Source: Neorhizobium populisoli (GTDB taxonomy: Bacteria > Pseudomonadota > Alphaproteobacteria > Rhizobiales > Rhizobiaceae). From it: a stretch of DNA of 64,000 nucleotides. The notes under the pieces were generated by a model. The model did not search any database and was not told the DNA's origin. It saw only the letters and a list, made by a program, of their open reading frames with translations. Position 1 is the first letter of the stretch; every line of letters begins with the position of its first letter. The position numbers were made by a program, and so were the translations under genes. Shown here piece after piece: positions 53,184 to 60,710 of the stretch. The stretch lies in contig NZ_JAHYCB010000011.1 in the NCBI RefSeq assembly GCF_019430945.1, positions 104,104 to 168,103 of the forward strand, given 5' to 3'.

Positions 53184-54410
53184 GTGAACCCAGCAACCGA
53201 GACAACGGCCGAAATCAATGTTGGGCAACAACGCGGTACCGCAAGCGAGGTCTTCCTTGCCTTCCTGAAACTTGGCCTCACTTCATTTGGAGGCCCGATC
53301 GCGCATCTGGGATACTTTCGCGACGAGCTGGTTCTACGTCGGAAATGGATCGGCGAGGCCGCATATGCGGATCTCGTTGCTCTGTGCCAGTTTTTGCCGG
53401 GTCCTGCCTCCAGCCAGGTTGGATTTGCTTTGGGCCTTCTGCGCGCAGGACCTCTCGGGGCGCTTGCGGCCTGGACGGCATTCACACTTCCTTCTGCCTT
53501 GCTGCTGGTCGCTTTTGCCATGACGGCGACTGCGTTCAGCGGGCCTGTTGGCATCGGCCTGCTCCATGGCCTCAAGATTGTCGCCGTCGCCGTCGTCGCG
53601 CAGGCAGTCTGGGGCATGGCACAGAATCTGACGCCGGACCGGCGACGCGCTGCCATCGCCCTGACAGCGATGCTGATGGTAATTTTCGTTTCCAACGCCA
53701 TTGGGCAGGTCGTGGCGATCGCCCTTGGCGGCGTGCTCGGATTGATGGTTTGCCGAAGCGGCGCAACGGCGGGCGAAAGCGTGCTATTGTTCACAGTACC
53801 GCGGTGGATTGGCGTAATCAGCCTCATCGCATTTTTTACACTGCTCGTGCTTCTCCCGCTTGCCGCGTCCTCAGGATTACCAGGTGTCTCTCTGTTCGAC
53901 GCGTTTTACCGCTCGGGCGCTCTGGTCTTTGGTGGAGGCCACGTCGTCCTGCCTTTGCTGCAAGCGGAAGTCGTCGATCCCGGCTGGGTCAGCAACGATG
54001 CTTTTCTCACAGGCTATGGAATCACCCAGGCAATGCCAGGTCCGCTCTTCACATTCGCCGCCTATCTCGGCGCTGTCATGGGTCCAGAGCCGAATGGTCC
54101 TGCCGGTGCAGCAATCGCACTCTTGGCGGTGTTCCTTCCGGGTTTTCTGCTGCTTTTAGGGGCACTTCCTTTTTGGGAGGATTTTCGAAAGCGTCCCCCC
54201 GCACAGGCGGGAATGCGTGGAGCGAATGCAGCTGTCGTCGGCATTCTGGCGGCCGCCCTCTATAGCCCGGTTTGGACGAGCGCAGTCATGCGGCCCTACG
54301 ACTTTGCGCTGGCTGCGGCTGGCTTCTTGTTGCTGACCGTATGGAAGGCGCCTCCCTGGATAGTTGTCATCACGATGGGCGTCGGCGGGATAGGGTTGGC
54401 GTATCTCTAG
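53184..54410 (+). CDS. chrA: Chromate transporter ChrA
   Basis: A long-chain chromate efflux protein with two CHR repeats. Signatures are FGGPIAHLGYFRDELVLRRKW and CQFLPGPASSQVGFALGLLR in the first repeat, and GGGHVVLPLLQAEVV and FLTGYGITQAMPGPLFTFAA in the second. The GTG at 53184 has GGAGGA six bases upstream, better than an ATG at 53118 that has none, giving 408 residues. It exports CrO4(2-) by a proton-driven mechanism. It is 102 nt downstream of the MFS gene, so co-transcription is possible. Confidence 0.92.
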   Translation: MNPATETTAEINVGQQRGTASEVFLAFLKLGLTSFGGPIAHLGYFRDELVLRRKWIGEAAYADLVALCQFLPGPASSQVGFALGLLRAGPLGALAAWTAFTLPSALLLVAFAMTATAFSGPVGIGLLHGLKIVAVAVVAQAVWGMAQNLTPDRRRAAIALTAMLMVIFVSNAIGQVVAIALGGVLGLMVCRSGATAGESVLLFTVPRWIGVISLIAFFTLLVLLPLAASSGLPGVSLFDAFYRSGALVFGGGHVVLPLLQAEVVDPGWVSNDAFLTGYGITQAMPGPLFTFAAYLGAVMGPEPNGPAGAAIALLAVFLPGFLLLLGALPFWEDFRKRPPAQAGMRGANAAVVGILAAALYSPVWTSAVMRPYDFALAAAGFLLLTVWKAPPWIVVITMGVGGIGLAYL

Positions 54411-55029
54411 ACGACATCGAGCCTTATCCGTCACCGGTGATTTACGCCGCTGACAGCGAAGCGACCACGCTCGGCCATTGGCCCCACCTGCCAAATTCGC
54501 AAAAATTGTGCCGCCGCAAAAGAGATGGACATCTACCGCCTGATTGACTTCACGTTGCAGGGGCCAGACCAGTATGTCCGGGTCATCGTTTCAGACTGGT
54601 TCAAGGCGCCACATAGAGTCATGTCTCCGGAGCGGGCTTTCTTTGGCGCGTCGCTCATTTCTTCTTTCTGGTGTAATTCTCAACTGGAAAATCTTCGCCT
54701 TTGCGGTGGTTAGGCGGCCCGACGGCTAAACCGCCCAGAGATCGATGGTCGGCAGTGTCCATTCGGGCAGTACGCGCTGAAACACACCATTTAAAAGTTC
54801 CGGCGCGAAAATGCACTCGGTCGTCACCGCCATTGAATTTCAGGCATGCCGGCTCGAAAGCCGTTGCATTCTTTGTCGAAGGAACATAATCACAAAGAGA
54901 GTTTTCGTTGAGGCCCACCGGTTTCGGTACACAACTACCAACTGTCAGATCCGGTACCAAATATAAAGACAAAGGTTAAGCTGGGTTCAAAGGACGCGAT
55001 TTTTCGGTCGTGGCTTCGTGGGATGATCG
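54411..55029. other. Intergenic, nothing recognised
   Basis: About 620 bases after chrA. The short open frames here have no ribosome-binding site or family resemblance. Confidence 0.3.
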
Positions 55030-55308
55030 CTACCCCATGACACAAAACTCGCACCGCCGTCGAACGATGTTAAGAACTTGAACGACAGGAAGGTCCGATC
55101 CGCCGGAGCTGCTGTTCTGCTCTCCCCACAAGCTAAATCTTGATTTGGCCCTGAATATACGCCAGCGTTTTCCCTGATCCCTGGTGTCACCAGCTGCTGT
55201 CGTCAATATCGACCCGCCACCGTCGGGCAGGACAGCGATGATATGGGCAAAGTTGACATAGATCCGGTCACCTTTAACTGCTGTCACTTCAAGCCATAGC
55301 TCAGGCAT
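55030..55308 (-). CDS. Small hypothetical protein
   Basis: A 92-residue open frame. The N-terminal half (MPELWLEVTAVKGDRIYVNF then AHIIAVLPDGGGSILTT) looks like a small beta-rich fold that recurs in rhizobial genomes; the C-terminal half is basic and low in structure and may be out of frame. Function unknown. Confidence 0.4.
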   Translation of the reverse strand: MPELWLEVTAVKGDRIYVNFAHIIAVLPDGGGSILTTAAGDTRDQGKRWRIFRAKSRFSLWGEQNSSSGGSDLPVVQVLNIVRRRCEFCVMG

Positions 55309-55331
55309 ACTCAGTCATCCGGCGGGCAGGA

Positions 55332-55353
55332 GCCGGCAGCAGTTGCTGCCGGC
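55332..55353. repeat. Perfect inverted repeat
   Basis: GCCGGCAGC, AGTT, GCTGCCGGC: 9-bp arms with a 4-nt loop and CTTTAACG after it. It sits between the end of the secreted glycine-rich gene and the small gene at 55030, and may act as a weak terminator or mRNA-stability element. Confidence 0.5.
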
Positions 55354-55383
55354 TTTAACGAAAACGATACCCTGCACGGGCTG

Positions 55384-55995
55384 CTATTCTCGCGCGTCCG
55401 CCTGCTTCTCCATCGCCTCGCGGACCTGGTCGATCTTGCCGACCGAGCTGCCCACGCCGAGGACGTCTTTGGCCCAGCTGAGCTGACGAGATGTGATTGT
55501 CGCCTTGGAAAAGCCGCTTAGGGCCGCCGTCAGAGCAGCATCACCGAGTTCGGGGTCCTCCAGGGCGGGGATGGTGCCTGTCCGAAGCTCATAGCGGGCA
55601 TAGTCCTGCACGTAAGAAGCAACACCCGCCAACCGCGGATCCTTCGAATCGAAGTAGGCGTGGTAATTTCTCTTGAGCGAGTTCAAGCCGCGCAGTTCCG
55701 ACGCCATTGACTTCTCCGCACGATGCAGCGCCCTGTCCTCACGCTGCGTCGCGGCGCGCGAGGCAATTTTGTCGGGGCGCCCGTGGCTGTTCTTGCTGTT
55801 GTTTGTGTTGGAGGCATGGTCTTTGCCAGATCCGTTGCCGTGTCCTCCGCTTCCACCATTGCCCCCGCCGCCGCCCGAGTTGCCGTTGCCACTTTTGGCG
55901 AGAGCGTCGCCGTCGAAGCCACCCGAAGCGACCAGACCCATTGAGGCGAGAGACACAGCGACGATCGCGGTCTTCAAGATTTTTTGCATAATCAT
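55384..55995 (-). CDS. Secreted glycine/asparagine-rich protein
   Basis: A 203-residue exported protein: a signal peptide (about 1-24), a Gly/Asn/Ser-rich low-complexity segment (about 35-75), then a charged helical domain (about 80-203) with LNSLKRNYHAYFDSKDPRLA and ALSGFSKATITSRQLSWAKD. The start is secure: GAAGGAGGATGTC before the ATG. I do not recognise the family. The Gly-rich stretch could be surface-exposed, so a matrix or envelope role is possible but unproven. Confidence 0.7.
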   Translation of the reverse strand: MIMQKILKTAIVAVSLASMGLVASGGFDGDALAKSGNGNSGGGGGNGGSGGHGNGSGKDHASNTNNSKNSHGRPDKIASRAATQREDRALHRAEKSMASELRGLNSLKRNYHAYFDSKDPRLAGVASYVQDYARYELRTGTIPALEDPELGDAALTAALSGFSKATITSRQLSWAKDVLGVGSSVGKIDQVREAMEKQADARE

Positions 55996-56389
55996 GACAT
56001 CCTCCTTCTCGGTTTTTTGCTGATCGTTCTAATAAGGATGCGCATCGCCCCCCTGGATTCCAGAGAGGTCGGACCTATGCCGCAAAGCCGGGTACGAAGG
56101 TCCTATAAGATGAGGGACTTTGGGCCGGCCGTTTGCGTTGCGTGCGGCATCTTCGTTATGCCTCGGGTCTGAGTCGTTTGTTAAAGACGAACGCCGGCGA
56201 CACTTTTGCCTTGGCCGGAACGAAGAAAACGTCTTCGGAATCGAGGCGGCCAAGTACGACGGATCATTCAATCCTCCGCCTCACGGTCCGGTTCAGGCGG
56301 AGTTTCTTCAGGCGAGAGGGGATGCATGACAGTGATCAGTGGCGAAGCGCTGCGGTGAAAAGCTTCCGAGCTCAACGAAATGCTCGATC
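55996..56389. other. Intergenic, nothing recognised
   Basis: About 390 bases between divergent short genes; no supported gene. Confidence 0.3.
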
Positions 56390-56557
56390 ATGTTCGAGGC
56401 TTTGGTCCACGGCGCCGAACTGCTGGCCGGCGAGCTTGCAGTATTCGAGCAGCAGCTCGACGACGACCTTCAGGCACTCGCAACTGCCGTTGAGACGCTC
56501 AGGGGCAGGTTCGACCAGATGAGCGGCGATTCGGAAGATTTGCGCAAGGCTTCTTAA
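56390..56557 (+). CDS. Small helical hypothetical protein
   Basis: A 55-residue open frame starting MFEALVHGAELLAGELAVFE and continuing LDDDLQALATAVETLRGRFD, acidic and helical. Codon choice is GC-rich at third positions, as expected for a real gene here. There is no strong ribosome-binding site and no recognised family; it could be the end of a decayed longer gene. Confidence 0.35.
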   Translation: MFEALVHGAELLAGELAVFEQQLDDDLQALATAVETLRGRFDQMSGDSEDLRKAS

Positions 56558-56873
56558 GCAGGTACACTGCTGCACGGGATCTTCATCTGGTGGTATCGAG
56601 GACCTGCTCTTGTGGCGTCGCTAGGATGATCGGGTTCATCGACGCCAGGATTATGGACCGTACGGCGGGAGCGATTACACGCGATCGAAGATGCTGCCGA
56701 TTGCGTTCCCGAAACCAAGCGCCAAAAAAAGGCGCCGAGATAACATCTACCCTGTCCAATATGCCCTTCGCCTTCTTGGTGCATGTTGTCGAACGCGAGA
56801 TCTGGCCCAGACCAAATTCGCTTGATCTCCCAACACAACTATCTCCAGGCAGAAACGACGGGAGGGTAAAAAC
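56558..56873. other. Intergenic, nothing recognised
   Basis: About 315 bases; short frames only, no support for any. Confidence 0.3.
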
Positions 56874-57135
56874 ATGTTGGAACAGCTGGCAGCGATAGGA
56901 ACAACGTCGTTCCACATCTTGGAGCGCTTGTGGCGGCCTACTTGCTGGCGCTTCCGATCGGGTGGGACCGCGAAAAGGGCGAGCGAAGCGCCGGGTTGCG
57001 CACGTTTCCGCTGGTCGCCATAGCCAGTTGCGGATTTATCCAGGCGACCGAGAACTTGACAGCCGGAAGCCCGGAGGCGGCGGCCAGGAGGCCTCATCAC
57101 AGGCATGGGCCTCATCGGCGGCGGTGCGGTCCTTG
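56874..57135 (+). pseudogene. MgtC/SapB-family remnant
   Basis: The ATG at 56874 has a GGGAGGG ribosome-binding site and starts MLEQLAAIGTTSFH, then the frame shifts into ALVAAYLLALPIGWDREKGE and RSAGLRTFPLVAIASCGFIQ, and later GMGLIGGGAVLV in a third frame. This is the N-terminal membrane half of an MgtC (Mg2+-related/virulence) protein. At about 57135 it runs straight into SRAP sequence, so the gene is truncated. Confidence 0.75.
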
Positions 57136-57339
57136 TCGTGACGAGGCAATCGCGCCCGTCCACAACCGCATGCCGGTCCTGCTTCACCGTGACGACTACG
57201 AGAGATGGCTGCTTGGGAGTTCGAAGAGGCGTTAGCTCTCCAGAAACGGACTTTTCCGCCAGAGCTGATCAACATGGATCGAACGACGGAGCTGTGGGCT
57301 AAAAAGAAGGCGAGCGCCGAGACACCACTTCTGCTCTGA
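57136..57339 (+). pseudogene. SRAP (YedK-type) C-terminal remnant
   Basis: Starting DEAIAPVHNRMPVLLHRDDY then ERWLLG in one frame and EALALQKRTFPPELINMDRT in the next, this matches the C-terminus of SOS-response-associated peptidases (abasic-site shielding proteins). The catalytic Cys2 and N-terminal half are missing. One base is lost between the frames (GGGAGTTCGAAG). It abuts the MgtC remnant directly. Confidence 0.75.
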
Positions 57340-57358
57340 CAGCCCGTCCGTAAAAGCG

Positions 57359-57386
57359 AAAGGCTCGCCGTCGAGAGCGAGCCTTT
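57359..57386. terminator. Strong hairpin terminator
   Basis: Perfect 10-bp stem AAAGGCTCGC/GCGAGCCTTT with an 8-nt loop. It is a complete inverted repeat and lies 20 nt after the SRAP remnant's stop. No long T-run follows, but the A-rich and T-rich arm ends could serve in either direction. Confidence 0.65.
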
Positions 57387-57474
57387 GCTATAAGACGCAC
57401 CGTACATGGGAGGAGATCGCGGTGCTGACCTTAAAACTACGCGATCATGGTTAACGAATCCTTGCGTTGTTCGC

Positions 57475-58014
57475 TCACTTGTCGAGGGTCGATTGTAAAA
57501 GAGGCAGCTGCCGGACGCATTCAATCAGGCGACGCATCTCCACACTTGCGAGACGATAATATTTGGTCTGGCCTGCTCGGCGCGGCACCACTATCCCAGC
57601 GACGCGGAGCTGTCGGAGATAACTCGATGCGAGACTGGAGCTGATCCCGGCAATCGTAGCCAAGGTGCCAACATCCCGCTCCTGGTCCAACAGCAGGAAG
57701 ATCAACAGGTAACGCGTCTGGTTATCCGCCGCCGCGAGCAGTGTTGCCGCTTTTTCGAAATCGAGGCTCTTAATCCCCGGGCTTGCGGCTTGGCGCTCCG
57801 GGGTCCGTTTGCTCTTTCTTGTGCGGGGATGAAGGGACAGCTGCTCGGCAAAAAGGCTCCCCATCAGTCTGCGAATAGAGTTCGGCCCTTTAGGGATCCT
57901 TTGCCACTCGACAGCGCCGGAAGACCTGACATGGTATAGCACGGGTTCATCCGCCATTGCAGGAATGGTGACCCGGTAGATCAGACCTGCGTAGCGTTTC
58001 TCGTAATAGTGCAT
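57475..58014 (-). CDS. ArsR-like winged-helix regulator
   Basis: A 179-residue protein with a C-terminal winged helix: LDFEKAATLLAAADNQTRYL, then LLLDQERDVGTLATIAGISS and SYLRQLRVAGIVVPRRAGQT. The N-terminal 80 residues are unlike other ArsR proteins (about 100 residues) and are of unknown function. It lacks obvious metal-ligand Cys clusters, so it is probably not a metal sensor. Start as given; the gene stands alone. Confidence 0.75.
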   Translation of the reverse strand: MHYYEKRYAGLIYRVTIPAMADEPVLYHVRSSGAVEWQRIPKGPNSIRRLMGSLFAEQLSLHPRTRKSKRTPERQAASPGIKSLDFEKAATLLAAADNQTRYLLIFLLLDQERDVGTLATIAGISSSLASSYLRQLRVAGIVVPRRAGQTKYYRLASVEMRRLIECVRQLPLLQSTLDK

Positions 58015-58024
58015 GAAGATTCCC

Positions 58025-58240
58025 CTACTGGACCGTTACTTCGGCGAGCTGATTAGGCAGTGAACTCATAAACGAGAGTCGATAAGTATTGACGCCAGAT
58101 TCGTCTTCGAGCGCAATTACCCTTTCCATGATCTCAAGAGAATCCGCCCCGAGATCGCCGAGTTGCCCGATAATGACCCGAATACCGATTTCGCTCACGA
58201 CTTTCCTGTTCTTGCTGTCCAGCGAGTGCCTAGTTGGCAC
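58025..58240 (-). CDS. Acyl-carrier-protein-like short ORF
   Basis: The frame contains GDLGADSLEIMERVIALEDE, which resembles the phosphopantetheine attachment helix of acyl carrier proteins (DLGADSL with the modified Ser). The flanking residues (VVSEIGIRVIIG before, SGVNTYRLSF after) do not match an ACP well, and only 71 (GTG at 58240) or 57 residues (GTG at 58198) are present, against 78-95 normally. It may be a decayed ACP gene. I have low confidence that it is functional. Confidence 0.4.
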   Translation of the reverse strand: MPTRHSLDSKNRKVVSEIGIRVIIGQLGDLGADSLEIMERVIALEDESGVNTYRLSFMSSLPNQLAEVTVQ

Positions 58241-58417
58241 CTGATGCGTTGGGCATTTTTTCGGCTGCGTTTCAATTTGGCAGGGTGCTGTGCTGCGACC
58301 TCTAACAGAACGCGGAGTAGGTGTTGGTATACTCCTACTGAGGTGCCCCTAACATCCCCGAGCTACCACTCCGGTGACCAACGAGGGTACCATGCCGCCG
58401 TGTCGAAGGATGTTGTG

Positions 58418-58799
58418 ATGAAGTTTGGCCAGTTCTGCGGCTTGCTCGCCGACAAGATGGACCTTCAACACCGGGATTTTGTTCCAGAGCCCCGACGAGG
58501 CGGCGTCGCTTCCCGACCGCAACGTCAGCGCAGCTGATGCTGCTATGCTTGTCTGCCTGATTGATCGCTACTATTGATCTCGGGGCGGCTGGCCCTTCCC
58601 AGGCTGCTGAGACAGCTCGGGATACTGCGCGCTTGACCAAAATATGCCCCTCCTGCTTGCAGCGATGGAAGAGGGGAAGGACGCGACGCTAGATATCATT
58701 GGGCGATTCAAGATCAAGATAACGGTCCCAGCTTTCTCTGGCGTTGAAGATAACCCCTTGATCCGCAGCAGGAATGGCCACTACTTGAGATCCGTTTAA
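58418..58799 (+). pseudogene. Decayed paralogue of the 15347 gene
   Basis: The ATG begins MKFGQFCGLLADKMDLQHRD, nearly identical to the start of the 138-residue gene at 15347, then shifts frame to SLPDRNVSAADAAMLVCLID and later to AAMEEGKDATLDIIGRFKIK, ending LRSV and a stop. At least two frame changes and an internal loss of sequence are visible. This shows that the family was once present in two copies in this window. Confidence 0.85.
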
Positions 58800-59027
58800 G
58801 CCAACTTGCTATCGAGCGCCATCAGACGCAGTGCAACTGCACCGCAGAGGAGAGATGCCGGGGGCAAGCATCCTGCATGAGCATCCCCACGCAGAGTACC
58901 GCAATCTGCGGGTAATGGCGTTATAGCGTCTTCTCGTCAAGATACTCCCTGTGCGTTAGCCGTCTAGGCCGTACGGACCCGGCAGAGATGGCGATTGGGC
59001 CTTGGGGGCATCGGCCCCTTTTGTCAA

Positions 59028-59306
59028 TCACTCACACGGTTGGGTTTCTTCAGCATGAAGCTCACCGGTCAAGCGGCAAGGAAGCGTGCGGAACTTCAGT
59101 TCCCCATGGTGGATAACGGTTCCATCGTCTTCACGAACATTCACCTCGATCGCTAGCTCCTCGGTATGATCGATTTCGAACTTTGCGATGTCGGTAAGGA
59201 TCCGGCCGGCCTCGCGCCGCATCTCCACACGATCGGCGAGTTCGACGCCATGTTCATCCGTCTCTGTGTCGTTGCCAATGATAATATCAAAAAAGAACCG
59301 CGTCAT
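59028..59306 (-). CDS. DUF6894-type small protein
   Basis: A 92-residue protein, TRFFFDIIIGNDTETDEHGV then ELADRVEMRREAGRILTDIA and VNVREDDGTVIHHGELKF, matching a small rhizobial family (DUF6894) of unknown function. Start codon ATG. It stands alone, oriented away from the bgs-like operon. Confidence 0.8.
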   Translation of the reverse strand: MTRFFFDIIIGNDTETDEHGVELADRVEMRREAGRILTDIAKFEIDHTEELAIEVNVREDDGTVIHHGELKFRTLPCRLTGELHAEETQPCE

Positions 59307-59513
59307 GAGCTGTAAATTAGAACGATCTCAAACGTCGTCAAGAACGGAGGGCCACCAGATAACAGAACTGTCGGAGCTAGGTCTCCGGTGAGAGTTGTCG
59401 CGGACCGGGACATCCCATTAAGGACTTGGTAGCCGTGCAATTGCTAACCGGCAAAGCGCGCTTCTCCGCCTCATCTTTCGCTCTAGTTGCCTACCTAAAA
59501 CACAGGGTGCAGC

Positions 59514-60707
59514 ATGAAACTCGTCAAGATAATCGTTGGGCTCATCATCGTCCTGGTCGCGGGCTATGTCGTCGTCGGCGAGCAGCTCACTGGCGCCAGT
59601 GCTGATGCTGTCATAAATGCCCGACTGACCACAGTAAGATCATCAATCTCAGGAAGGCTTGGGCTGCAGGATCGTCCACTGGGAGCTCAAGTTCGCCGGA
59701 ATGAACAGATAGGAGATGTCACCGATGATTTGGTCGATAATGTCCGGGCTGGCGATCTGGAAAATGAGAAAGCTCAGGGAGCCGCGGAGCACACCAGACT
59801 TCTCAAAGACCTTATGTCTGTACAGGAAGCGATCGTCTTGCTCCGAGAGCGCTCCCGCAACTACTCTGCGGATCGTATACGGCAGCTCGAAGCGCAGGTC
59901 GCGGCGTCGCAGTCGCTAGGTGATGCTGCCGAGGCCAAGCTCAAGTCGGCTACCCTGGAACTTCAGCGAACCTCATCCCTTGCCAACCGAGGCATCGAGA
60001 CTGGCGTATCGTATCAGCGTGCTCAATCGCTTGTGGAAGTGTCCCGACTAGAACTGGCGAACGCAAGAGCCGAGACAGTTGCAGCGAGCGTTAGCCTTGA
60101 AGCTGCGCGGCGGGGAACGTTTCTAGGAGATGGCTATAACGACGCGCCCTATTCAGAGCAGCGCATAGCGGAGCTTGAACTACGCCAGGCGGAGCTGAAA
60201 AGCCAGGTGGACGCGCAGGCAGCCCGTCTCGCAGCCGTTGATGCGCGATTGTCCGCGGAGAGGCTTCGCGTCAACAGGCTGGGATCTGCCACCTTACAGT
60301 CGAATGTTAATGGGCTACTCTGGGATGTGCTTGCAGCAAGCGGCGAAACGGTTCAGCGAGGTGAGGACGTGGTGCGGCTGGTTGATTGTGACTCGACAAT
60401 CGTGACCCTGTCGGTATCAGAAAGCGTTTATAACTCTTTGACCGTGGGCGGCTCTGCTCAATTTCGATTGAACGGCCGCACTGAAGTCATGAGCGGTACG
60501 GTGACGCGTCTGGCAGGTGCGGGCGCGGAGACAATTTACAAGAACCTTGCCATCGCTCCCAGCCGAAGGCACCTGGAGCGTTACGACGTGACGGTCACTG
60601 TCCCGGCCTTGCAAGATGATGCAAAGTTGCGCTGCTTAGTTGGGCGAACAGGTAGAGTGTTCTTCGATCGCCGACCGCTGGACTGGCTGCGCTCGTTCTG
60701 GACCTAA
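59514..60707 (+). CDS. bgsB: HlyD/membrane-fusion protein, BgsB-like
   Basis: A 397-residue membrane-fusion-type protein: an N-terminal helix (IVGLIIVLVAGYVVVGEQL), a split lipoyl-like domain, and a long coiled-coil pair (about 85-260, with LRERSRNYSADRIRQLEAQV and RLAAVDARLSAERLRVNRLG). It then returns to the beta domain VNGLLWDVLAASGETVQRGE. It is adjacent (3 nt) to a GT2 synthase, an arrangement matching bgsBA of Sinorhizobium meliloti, where BgsB is needed for mixed-linkage beta-glucan production. The symbol is by synteny and form only. Confidence 0.75.
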   Translation: MKLVKIIVGLIIVLVAGYVVVGEQLTGASADAVINARLTTVRSSISGRLGLQDRPLGAQVRRNEQIGDVTDDLVDNVRAGDLENEKAQGAAEHTRLLKDLMSVQEAIVLLRERSRNYSADRIRQLEAQVAASQSLGDAAEAKLKSATLELQRTSSLANRGIETGVSYQRAQSLVEVSRLELANARAETVAASVSLEAARRGTFLGDGYNDAPYSEQRIAELELRQAELKSQVDAQAARLAAVDARLSAERLRVNRLGSATLQSNVNGLLWDVLAASGETVQRGEDVVRLVDCDSTIVTLSVSESVYNSLTVGGSAQFRLNGRTEVMSGTVTRLAGAGAETIYKNLAIAPSRRHLERYDVTVTVPALQDDAKLRCLVGRTGRVFFDRRPLDWLRSFWT

Positions 60708-60710
60708 GAT

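Noticed and set aside
53345..54265. 306-codon frame overlapping chrA
   Set aside because: Same strand, different frame of chrA; Arg/Ser-rich translation typical of an off-frame shadow.
54655..54972. 105-codon frame after chrA
   Set aside because: Low-complexity translation, no ribosome-binding site and no family; likely non-coding.
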